A stretch of 41,383 nt of DNA, taken from Saccoglossus kowalevskii. Its lineage: Eukaryota; Hemichordata; Enteropneusta; Harrimaniidae. The notes below the pieces were generated by a model. That model ran no database searches and was not told the DNA's origin. It worked only from the letters and a program-made list of their open reading frames with translations. This document shows positions 36,401-41,383 of the stretch, piece by piece (the stretch's first letter is position 1; the number at the start of each line of letters is the position of its first letter). The position numbers were made by a program, and so were the translations under genes. Where the stretch lies: assembly GCF_000003605.2 (NCBI RefSeq), contig NW_003153745.1, forward strand, positions 35,526-76,908. The letters are read 5' to 3'.

Positions 36401-39400
36401 ACTGAACGTCACGTGGGAATACATCATCAGGTATTAATGTACTGGGTGTACGCCATTATAGATGTATTTGCAGTCCGTACAACAACCTCAAACAAATTGC
36501 ATATTGAAAGTATGGTAGGTGGACGCTGTTCTCATAATAACCCGCCACTTATCCAACTCTATACGGGTTATAGCCCAGCATACAGGGATTACCAGTACCC
36601 AGTAATGCGTCGAGTTTCTGGTATTTTAAGGGATGCGGAACATTGAGTTCGAACCCACACTTGCTTGTTTATCTTTAATTATTACTTGGTCAAAGTTTCA
36701 TGTACGATGTTACGTTGTCTATGTAAGATTCGTAGGATATTCATGCGAACAAAAACGATTTGAATTGGTCCTAGTTGTGACAATAATGAAGACACGAGTC
36801 AAACTCGGAGGTGTATATAAAATCCTGCAATAGATAATATCTGATTGGTCGAGGAGCATTAGATTCGTACTGAACTGTGCCTTACGTCACGGTCAAGATG
36901 GTAGAAATGTACTATCAATGTTTGAATACGAACATCATATATCGTACATCAGTATGGTTGCTGAGATACGTCCTAGGGACACATAGTGGTTACTCGAGAA
37001 CTTTGAACGTGGGGGATTCTATACTGAACCAGTCAATTTATGATACAAGTACGTTTTTTTCTTCATTATTATGCATAATTAAATTGAAAATAATGATGCT
37101 ATTAGGAATAATTAAAGTAAAATGTCTCTGATACATTTCATAGTTAACAACTGATATGGATGGATAAAACTCACTTCGATTGCACACATATCTGTGAATA
37201 GACTACCAGGATTAAAATATTTGATATTCTTTTATTTTGTGATTTATTTTTCAAAGACTGACCATCACTACTACTAGTCATAAAGTCCAATGTTATTCGT
37301 CAATTCAAAATTCTGCTCAAAATCTGTTCTACAAATGACCATATATTTGTTGGAGCCACACAATCGAAGTACTTATGCTTATGAATATCAGTGACGTTAC
37401 AACGTGAACACAGAGGGAAGTATATTCTGCCCCCTTCGGCCAACTACGTAATTGTAACTTATTCAAGCAGAAACATGAATCCGCCATCACCTAATATACT
37501 GCACTGAAAAGTATGAAGTAAAGTCTGGGGTCTCGAAGAATCAGTGCTTGATCAAAGCTGGAATGGGGTCTCGAAGAATCAGTGCTTGATCTCAGGTGAA
37601 CTATGGTCTCAAAGAATCAGTGCTTGATCTGGACTGAACTGCGGTCTCGAAGAATCAGTGCTTGATCTGAGCTGCACTACGGTCTCGAAGAATCAGTGCT
37701 TGATCTGAGCTGGACTACGGTCTCGAAGAATCAGTGCTTGATCTGAGCTGCAATATGGTTTCGAAGAATCAGTGCTTGATCTAAGCTGGACTATAAATGG
37801 TATTGAAGAATCAGTGCTTGCCCTGAGCTGGACTAGGGTCTCGAAGAATCAGTGCTAGATCTGAGCTGGACTATGGTCTCAAGGAATCAGTGCTAGATCT
37901 GAGCTGGACTATGGTCTCGAAGAATCAGTTCTTGATCTGATCAGCTGGACTATGGTCTCGAAGAATCAGTGCTTGACCTGAGCTGAACTATGGTCTCGGA
38001 GAATCAGTGCTTGATCTGAGCTGGACTAGGGTCTCGAAACATTAGTGCTAGATCTGAGCTTGACTATGGTCTTGAAGAATCAGTGCTTGATATAAGCTGG
38101 ACTATATAGGTTTTCAAAGAATCAGTGCTTGATCTGAGCTGAACTATGGTCTCGAAGAATTAGTGCTTGATCTGAGCTGGACCAGGGTCTCGAAAAATCA
38201 GTGCTAGATCTGAGCTTGACTATGGTCTTGAAGAATCAGTTCTTGATATAAGCTGGACTATATAGGGTTTCAAAGAATCAGTGCTTGATCTGAGCTGAAC
38301 TATGGTCTCAAAGAATTAGTGCTTGATCTGAGCTGGAATATATAAGGTCTCGAAAAATTAATGCTTGACCTGAGCTGGACCACGGTCTCGGAGAATAAGT
38401 GTATGATCTGAGCTGGACAAGGATCTCAAAGAATCAGCGCTTGATCTCAGCAGGACCAAAAGGAGCACTACCTATTCGTATGTGCCCTGATCTGTAAATT
38501 ACACTATACATTTTGTGTGCATACAGTATGGTACAAGGTTAGTAATAGCAGTAGTCACCGTTGAGAATGGTGTATTATATGAGTCAATCACCAACAATAA
38601 TTAGAAAGCACACGAAAAATATTGTAGAGGCAAGGTTTGAAAGACTCGAATACATGAAAATATAGAAACAAAAAGATCTTTGTTTATAGTTTCAAAATTT
38701 CCCTTACTTGTCCTAGGTAAAACGATATCCACAGAAAAGGATGCAGTTTAAATATATAATTATTAAGTAGGACATTGACACATCTTATATTTTCAAATTG
38801 GCCAAGTTAGGAACGTCTGTATTAAAAAGATACGTTCTAAAGGCGTTCGAGGACAATGATTCAGCTTAGGAGATTCTGACAATAATCTCTAAACTAATCA
38901 GCAATTAGTTTAGATCTGACTGGAGGCCTTGCACTGTTGAACTCAACTTAAATGGCAAGGAATTACTCAATTGACGCAGTAGCACTGTCAGTCAGGCTAA
39001 TTTAGAAAACGCTATAGGATCTAGACATGTACATATATGACTGCTATCCGGGCTTATGACGTCTCTTGCATGCACTGAACGAGGTACATCATCGGTAACA
39101 CAGGAGTCGAGTAAAATGAAATGCATGTGGCCAAAGAATAATATATTTCCCAGTATATATTCACTAAGAGAATGAATAATTGTTAGTCTCACATTTTAAA
39201 TCATTATATATATTATATGCATTTTTGTTCGACGCTGTGATTGTGAATGAAATGACGAGTTAAAGGATGAAGTCAAGCTTAAACTAATTTATTTTAAATG
39301 TTTAACTGAATTCGTCGATAGTATAACGTATCAAGCACATTTTTTATATCAGTCAGTGGCGATAAATACATAAATTGTTTCATTTTTAGCTCCACTGTCA

Positions 39401-41280
39401 ATGTTTTTACTTTTTCGACTTCTTTTTGAAAACCACAAGTCTGATTGCTTTGATCCTTGGGTCGATCTCTTTGATTTGTTCAATTCGTAGTGATCTTTTT
39501 AATTCTCTAATTTTGACATTTTCGACATTGTCTTAAAATAGCCCATTTTATTGCAGCTTTATTTTTTTATATCTCGTGTGAACTTATATCTAAAATGTGT
39601 TTCATTTCATGACTAGAACATTCAAGGACCTATGAGTTCACAAATTGCTGTCTTGATTTTCTATCACTTGGCGCCAAGACTTCATTTGGTTCATGTTCAT
39701 ATGTTTGAATCCCTGTAACGCTGTTCACAGCTTTAAACATTTAATTGGTTTAAACAATGCTCAAACATTTAATCAAACAAACGTAAAGAAATCATAATGA
39801 TTAATTTTGTTTTGGTATTAAGTGGCGCTTTCTCGATTGCTCTGCATGTATGGCAATTATGGCAATACATGAACTTTCTGAAAGTCCAGATTTAGGAGAA
39901 CACAGATGTACATGTTTTACTCAGAACACGATCGGAATATCGCAACAAAAGTGAACACGAAGAAGAAACCATTGTGTACGTATTTAGGTTGCAGAAATGT
40001 TCAAAGTGGTTTCTCATCATTCAGTTATTTTTGCTTTTTCATAATAGAAGCTGCGTCGATCGCGATTCCATTAAATATGCTTCTATTTGTTATGCCTTTG
40101 TCGCTACGTAATTCATTTGTCTTCTACCCTATCAAAACACAATTTTCAGCGATCCAGTGTTATTGCACTTTATATAAAGACTCACTCAATGAAATAAATA
40201 TTGTTAAGCAAATAATGCAACGAAATGTATCCTTCTGTGTATTTCTCTATATCCAAGTTGTCTCGAGTGATCTATATTACCATATGTAAATACAGCATAA
40301 AATACAAATTCATAAAATCCTTCCTCGTGACTGAATTGTGATCAAGCATCCTATGTTGCAGTAGGATACCAAGATATATGACCAATATGATGGGCTGGAG
40401 TACTCTTAACAATTGTCAACTTTCAGGTTTGAGCGAAAGTACTAACAATTTATGAATCTTTGTATTTTCAGGCGCACAGCTGATGTCAGATCTGTCGGTT
40501 ACTCGGAACTTTTAGTTCTGTCCAGGAAAGATCTCATGGGGGTAGGTCTAATCTCTATCTGTCGTTTTGATTTAGACCATTCGTAAGCTGAATTGCGTAT
40601 GAATTCTGACTAAGAAACCGCCCGGACTGATGAATATACGTCAACTAACCTGACAAGTCCGTTTTCGTCTTTTTTCCCCATAATTGGCGGTTTAGGGATT
40701 TTTGTAATTAGCGACGCAATAAACAGATCGTCAAGGTGAATTACGCTATGAATGTGCGTATCCATGAAGACCAACTCGAGCATGCGTATACCTAGAGGCG
40801 CCAGGGAAACACACCAAGAATGGCGGAAGGAACACATAACATGACGTGAGATCAACGTCGGTGCATATCTCATTTCTGGCAACATTATATCTTCTGATGC
40901 TGATTTATTCAAATCACGTGACGGTACAGACAAAACACCAGTTGTCGGATTGTTGTCCTCAACAAAGTACAAATCTTTTGTGGAAAAAAGCGACGTATTT
41001 GAGCGTATAGGCGACCCGACAGCTGAATGTACATACACACAGCGGGATATTCCAAGTGAATTGCCCCTTTCCAAGGGAGCATGGGAAGCATGTATGCGTT
41101 ATAGTTATAATCGTCGATGCGAGTATAAATTAAACGTCTGTTGATTTATTTTATATAAGAAAATTGTTTGCAATAAATACATGTGTAGAGAGGATTTACT
41201 AGAAAAATATCATCTACCTTGCAGGCCTTGGTCGAATATCCGGACGCAAAAAAAGTCCTGGAGGCACAGGGAAGAGCACG
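18141..41280 (+). CDS. Cyclic nucleotide-gated (CNG) cation channel subunit, spliced, 3' incomplete
   Basis: Gene-level entry for 17 exons (E1-E17, listed separately). The predicted product is a plasma-membrane cation channel subunit opened by intracellular cGMP or cAMP, typical of sensory cells. The joined frame is 1706 nt, 568 codons plus 2 nt. Numbering from the ATG at 18141: acidic cytoplasmic N-terminus 1-125, S1 about 133-152, S2 161-182, S3 213-229, S4 236-252, S5 266-288, pore 316-334 with filter TTIGG, S6 341-361, C-linker 363-441, CNBD from 442. Every intron is GT-AG and every junction keeps phase. The end of the CNBD (C-helix) and the C-terminal tail lie beyond the window. Family assignment is secure. 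Class is not: S6 and much of the CNBD look CNGA-like, while the pore Gly and part of the C-linker look CNGB-like. Translation could begin further upstream (see candidate exons). Confidence 0.93.
18691..18759 (+). CDS. CNG channel exon E2: pre-S1 segment
   Basis: Encodes 23 residues (110-132), including [13 protein letters not shown]. This matches the conserved CNG pre-S1 block, in which a V(I/V)DP motif is followed by a small polar stretch and YYxWL just before the first membrane helix. Acceptor is CCTCAG after a pyrimidine-rich run; donor is GTGAGT. Phase 0 at both ends. The segment lies on the cytoplasmic side. Confidence 0.9.
18760..19401 (+). other. Intron between E2 and E3
   Basis: GT-AG, phase 0. 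Open frames on both strands at 19061-19318 overlap each other and have no recognisable features. Confidence 0.85.
19402..19479 (+). CDS. CNG channel exon E3: transmembrane helix S1
   Basis: Encodes residues 133-158, [20 protein letters not shown] then SEMRDE. This is S1; vertebrate CNG subunits have a YNW-(L/I)-RACF-DEL pattern in the same place, kept here as YNYW...LRIAF-SEM. Acceptor is CTACAG, donor is GTAGGT, phase 0 on both sides. The exon sits 642 bp after E2. Confidence 0.92.
20295..20317. repeat. (ATGT)n microsatellite
   Basis: About six perfect ATGT units. Confidence 0.95.
21132..21156. repeat. (AT)n microsatellite
   Basis: A pure AT run of about 25 bp. A shorter run follows at 21258-21272. 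Confidence 0.95.
22271..22378 (+). CDS. CNG channel exon E4: transmembrane helix S2 and S2-S3 loop
   Basis: Encodes 36 residues (159-194). S2 carries acidic residues D169, D173 and D179, in the pattern seen in CNG and HCN voltage-sensor-like domains. It is followed by [11 protein letters not shown], equivalent to the conserved (V/M)R(T/A)RTG(Y/F)LEQG motif of the S2-S3 loop. Acceptor TTCCAG follows a long T run; donor is GTAAGT. Phase 0 on both sides. Confidence 0.94.
22379..25240 (+). other. Intron between E4 and E5
   Basis: A 2.9-kb GT-AG intron, phase 0. It carries the degenerate minisatellite at 22539-22940 and a 9-bp inverted repeat CTAAAAGTG/CACTTTTAG near 24361-24399. No other gene seen. 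Confidence 0.85.
22539..22940 (+). repeat. Degenerate minisatellite, about 57-bp unit, about 7 copies
   Basis: Successive units share the pattern CCATTTGGCCATCC... AACCCTTCTCACC-TAT-CCTGT-TACATGG-AGCACGCAG. Recognisable unit starts are near 22545, 22599, 22655, 22712, 22762, 22819 and 22876. Units have diverged strongly and vary in length (about 47-60 bp). The open frame on the minus strand at 22569-22766 is a by-product of the repeat. Confidence 0.8.
25241..25346 (+). CDS. CNG channel exon E5: S2-S3 loop and S3
   Basis: Encodes residues 195-229 plus 1 nt. A polar loop ([13 protein letters not shown]) leads into [16 protein letters not shown], which matches the CNG S3 block DVLSL(I/L)PTDL. 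Acceptor is TTGTAG, donor GTAAGT. The leftover A joins AT of the next exon to give Asn230. Confidence 0.93.
25347..27058 (+). other. Intron between E5 and E6
   Basis: 1.7 kb, GT-AG, phase 1. No repeat or gene recognised. The E5 reading frame stays open for a further stretch into the intron (to 25462), which is read-through, not coding. Confidence 0.85.
27059..27140 (+). CDS. CNG channel exon E6: S4
   Basis: Encodes residues 230-256 plus 2 nt. The core is [17 protein letters not shown], equivalent to the S4 block R-x2-RLL(R/K)-x2-R(M/L)FEFF of CNG channels. Basic residues are R238, R241, K244 and K250, with H246. One conserved S4 Arg is replaced by a non-basic residue. CNG channels are only weakly voltage dependent, so this need not imply loss of function. 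Acceptor is TTTCAG, donor GTTGGT. Phase 2 leads into E7. Confidence 0.92.
27141..28604 (+). other. Intron between E6 and E7
   Basis: 1.5 kb, GT-AG, phase 2. It contains a C-rich low-complexity tract at 28188-28203. Nothing else recognised. Confidence 0.85.
28605..28704 (+). CDS. CNG channel exon E7: S4-S5 linker and S5
   Basis: Encodes the end of Ser257 and residues 258-290. It opens with RTNNPNAVR, matching the family signature TRTNYPN(A/I)FR, then S5 with [15 protein letters not shown], matching IIIHWNAC(I/V)(Y/F). Acceptor is CCGCAG, donor GTAAGA. The join with E6 restores NTD-S-RTNNPN in frame. An in-frame read-through into the intron ends soon after at a stop. Confidence 0.96.
28705..29404 (+). 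other. Intron between E7 and E8
   Basis: 700 bp, GT-AG, phase 0. It contains an (AATG)n run near 29114-29134. Confidence 0.85.
29405..29469 (+). CDS. CNG channel exon E8: extracellular turret before the pore
   Basis: Encodes residues 291-311 plus 2 nt. [15 protein letters not shown] matches the extracellular turret block GFG-x-D-(T/S)WVYP of CNG subunits. No N-glycosylation sequon is present in this short stretch, unlike some vertebrate alpha subunits. Acceptor is ACACAG, donor GTGAGA. Confidence 0.93.
29642..29720 (+). CDS. CNG channel exon E9: pore helix and selectivity filter
   Basis: Encodes residues 313-338. [18 protein letters not shown] is the pore helix and filter, followed by SANPVTNL. 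The filter reads T327-I328-G329-G330. In vertebrate CNGA subunits the last position is Glu, which controls divalent block and permeation; in CNGB1-type subunits it is Gly. The Pro of the family's PPPV/PEP stretch is kept at P334. Acceptor is TTGCAG, donor GTAAGT. The intron before it is only 172 bp. Confidence 0.95.
29721..30420 (+). other. Intron between E9 and E10
   Basis: 700 bp, GT-AG, phase 0. It carries an inverted CTGATTGGTT/AACCAATCAG pair near 29978-30022 and dispersed repeat copy 2. Part of the intron (30185-30320) is CpG-rich. Confidence 0.85.
30182..30242 (+). repeat. Dispersed repeat, copy 2
   Basis: The partner of 12551-12612, in the same orientation. This copy is more CpG-rich (GCCGCGG, TACGGCGGG) and so probably the less decayed one. 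It lies in the intron between E9 and E10. Confidence 0.55.
30421..30539 (+). CDS. CNG channel exon E10: S6 and start of C-linker
   Basis: Encodes residues 339-377 plus 2 nt. S6 runs through [20 protein letters not shown], followed by [12 protein letters not shown]. The latter is almost identical to the S6/A'-helix block of vertebrate CNGA subunits ([10 protein letters not shown]) and differs from the CNGB version. The exon is GC-richer than its introns. Acceptor is TTTTAG after an AT-rich tract; donor is GTATTA, a weak match to consensus. Confidence 0.96.
30736..30828 (+). CDS. CNG channel exon E11: C-linker, A'-B' helices
   Basis: Encodes residues 379-408 with split Arg codons at both ends. 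[20 protein letters not shown] continues into [10 protein letters not shown]. It matches the C-linker pattern DxIKxYMxxRxV...RVxxWxxYxW, which forms the gating ring linking the CNBD to the pore. The YSWH ending is closer to CNGB subunits (YTWxSQ) than to CNGA (YLWTNKK). Acceptor is CTTCAG, donor GTAATA. Confidence 0.95.
30829..31755 (+). other. Intron between E11 and E12
   Basis: 927 bp, GT-AG, phase 2. No feature recognised. Confidence 0.85.
31756..31852 (+). CDS. CNG channel exon E12: C-linker, C'-F' helices
   Basis: Encodes residues 410-441. [20 protein letters not shown] then [12 protein letters not shown]. The second half is the CNGA-like [21 protein letters not shown] block. The first half ([13 protein letters not shown]) is nearer the CNGB version (Q-x-LDES-x-L). 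Acceptor is TGTTAG, donor GTGAGT, ending phase 0. Confidence 0.96.
31853..32904 (+). other. Intron between E12 and E13
   Basis: 1.05 kb, GT-AG, phase 0. It hosts the hAT-like MITE at 32372-32530. Confidence 0.85.
32372..32530. mobile_element. 159-bp hAT-like MITE with 8-bp target duplication
   Basis: The left end CAGTGGCGGATCCAG is the exact inverse of the right end CTGGATCCGCCACTG. The next bases (GGGGGGTCC versus GGCCATGCTCCCCCC) are also partly inverse. The flanks are CGTTTACA (32364-32371) and CGTTTATA (32531-32538), an 8-bp duplication with one difference. 8-bp duplications and CAG...CTG ends fit the hAT superfamily. No coding sequence, so it is non-autonomous. Confidence 0.82.
32905..33013 (+). 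CDS. CNG channel exon E13: start of cyclic nucleotide-binding domain
   Basis: Encodes residues 442-477 plus 1 nt of Gly478. [20 protein letters not shown] is the CNBD A-helix region, and [13 protein letters not shown] is the start of the beta roll; both are highly conserved. CNGA subunits have F-x-DCEAGLLVELVLKL and [14 protein letters not shown] Gly split across the E13/E14 junction restores EIG-REMYII. Acceptor is TATCAG, donor GTAAGC. Confidence 0.96.
33014..34048 (+). other. Intron between E13 and E14
   Basis: 1.03 kb, GT-AG, phase 1. Nothing recognised. Confidence 0.85.
34049..34086 (+). CDS. CNG channel exon E14: CNBD beta strands (38-nt microexon)
   Basis: Only 38 nt, encoding the end of Gly478 and residues 479-490, [12 protein letters not shown]. 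This is the REMYII(K/N)-x-G motif of CNG binding domains. Acceptor is CCCAG after a pyrimidine/T-rich tract; donor is GTACGT. It is short enough to be missed by gene predictors. Without it the CNBD frame would still be broken, because 38 is not a multiple of 3. Confidence 0.93.
34087..35637 (+). other. Intron between E14 and E15
   Basis: 1.55 kb, GT-AG, phase 0. A 10-bp perfect inverted repeat GTCATCAGAA/TTCTGATGAC spans about 34578-34677, possibly the core of a small fold-back repeat. No gene recognised. Confidence 0.85.
35638..35747 (+). CDS. CNG channel exon E15: CNBD beta roll and phosphate-binding cassette, first half
   Basis: Encodes residues 491-526 plus 2 nt. It covers [20 protein letters not shown] followed by [21 protein letters not shown] (513-517) is the start of the phosphate-binding cassette that contacts the cyclic phosphate/ribose. 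The loop after FGEISLL is about two residues shorter than in vertebrate CNGA channels. Acceptor is TTTCAG; donor is AA|GTACGC, with A instead of the usual G at -1. The split AA-G codon gives Lys527. Confidence 0.93.
35748..40471 (+). other. Intron between E15 and E16 (longest confirmed)
   Basis: 4.7 kb, GT-AG, phase 2, splitting the phosphate-binding cassette. It contains the 38-bp minisatellite. The open frames at 35870-36202, 36368-36646 and 39906-40289 have no recognisable domain. A hairpin ATAACCCG/CGGGTTAT lies near 36537-36571. Confidence 0.85.
37531..38457 (+). repeat. Minisatellite, 38-bp unit, about 24 copies
   Basis: The unit consensus begins TCTCGAAGAATCAGTGCTTG and ends GATCTGAGCTGGACTATGG-like. 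I count 24 units over 927 bp, most of 38 bp, a few of 39-42 bp with an inserted TATA-type or ATCA segment. Units 14-17 (38032-38187) and 18-21 (38188 to about 38346) share the same variants in the same order, a higher-order duplication. The period is not a multiple of 3 and stops occur, so it is not coding. Confidence 0.97.
40472..40541 (+). CDS. CNG channel exon E16: phosphate-binding cassette, second half
   Basis: Encodes the end of Lys527 and residues 528-550, [20 protein letters not shown] then LMG. R528 corresponds to the invariant Arg that pairs with the cyclic phosphate. T529 is the Thr associated with cGMP preference in CNG channels (RTAN in vertebrates, RTAD here). The remainder matches (S/A)xGYSDLF(C/V)LSKDDLM. 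Acceptor is TTTCAG, donor GTAGGT. A 4.7-kb intron carrying a minisatellite precedes it. Confidence 0.95.
40542..41224 (+). other. Intron between E16 and E17, with a long antisense open frame
   Basis: 683 bp, GT-AG, phase 0. The minus strand is open for 154 codons (40610-41074), the longest open frame in the window. It has no domain I recognise and begins at TTG, so I do not call it a gene. Confidence 0.8.
41225..41280 (+). CDS. CNG channel exon E17: CNBD B-helix; gene continues beyond the window
   Basis: Encodes residues 551-568 plus 2 nt: [18 protein letters not shown]. It matches ALTEYP(D/E)AK-x-LEEKGR of CNGA subunits, the end of the CNBD B-helix. Acceptor is TTGCAG, donor GTAAGC. The next exon should carry the C-helix with the residue that decides cGMP/cAMP preference (Asp604 in bovine CNGA1), but it lies outside the window. 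Confidence 0.93.
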
Positions 41281-41307
41281 GTAAGCTTCTAAAAACATCG
41301 TATGTAT

Positions 41308-41312
41308 ATTGT

Positions 41313-41347
<35 letters not shown>

Positions 41348-41352
41348 TCTAT

Positions 41353-41383
<31 letters not shown>
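41308..41383. repeat. (TTTA)n microsatellite running off the window edge
   Basis: About 18 TTTA units with one TCTA variant, about 30 bp into the intron after E17. Its true length is unknown. Confidence 0.97.

Noticed and set aside
36570-36660. Possible tRNA or SINE on the plus strand (TAGCCCAG and AGTTCGAACCC)
   Set aside because: The boxes are about 70 nt apart and the T-stem does not pair, so I could not support a tRNA or SINE call.
39906-40289. 127-codon plus-strand ORF in the E15-E16 intron
   Set aside because: Composition is low-complexity and hydrophobic from AT-rich DNA, with no domain; it lies within a phase-consistent intron.

Overview
The window looks like AT-rich genomic DNA from an invertebrate animal. 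It contains most of one spliced gene on the plus strand, a cyclic nucleotide-gated (CNG) cation channel subunit. The support is a run of 17 short exons from 18141 to 41280. Each is bounded by AG acceptor and GT donor sites, each keeps phase with the next, and together they give 568 codons plus 2 nt collinear with the CNG family: acidic N-terminus, S1-S6 with pore, C-linker, and most of the cyclic nucleotide-binding domain (CNBD). The gene runs off the right edge, so the C-helix of the CNBD and the C-terminal tail are missing. No bacterial gene organisation, rRNA, intact tRNA or CRISPR array is visible. The lineage cannot be fixed from this sequence.

Left part (1-18115): no recognisable protein-coding gene. 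Several short stretches have good splice-site context: 520-583, 2308-2344, 10199-10414 and 17680-17702. Their phases let them be chained, with an open frame, into the exon at 18116/18141, so they may be upstream exons of the channel gene. This is inference and needs transcripts. A CpG-dense block at 9640-10420 could be an alternative promoter/first-exon region. The rest is AT-rich non-coding DNA with a 207-bp TA-flanked MITE (9010-9216), an inverted-repeat element (6801-7318), microsatellites, a tRNA-derived SINE-like fragment, a decayed ORF region with an A-rich end, and an isolated C2H2 zinc-finger-like ORF.

Right part (18141-41280): channel exons in order are N-terminus (E1-E2), S1 (E3), S2 (E4), S3 (E5), S4 (E6), S5 (E7), turret (E8), pore (E9), S6 (E10), C-linker (E11-E12) and CNBD (E13-E17). 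The introns carry a degenerate 57-bp minisatellite (22539-22940), a hAT-like MITE with an 8-bp target duplication (32372-32530), and a 24-copy 38-bp minisatellite with an internal higher-order duplication (37531-38457).

The most interesting biological point is the channel itself. Its S6, CNBD start and many signature residues resemble vertebrate CNGA subunits. The selectivity-filter position that is Glu in CNGA subunits is Gly here, as in CNGB subunits, and parts of the C-linker also look CNGB-like. It may be a non-vertebrate CNG class or a modulatory subunit with A-like gating parts.
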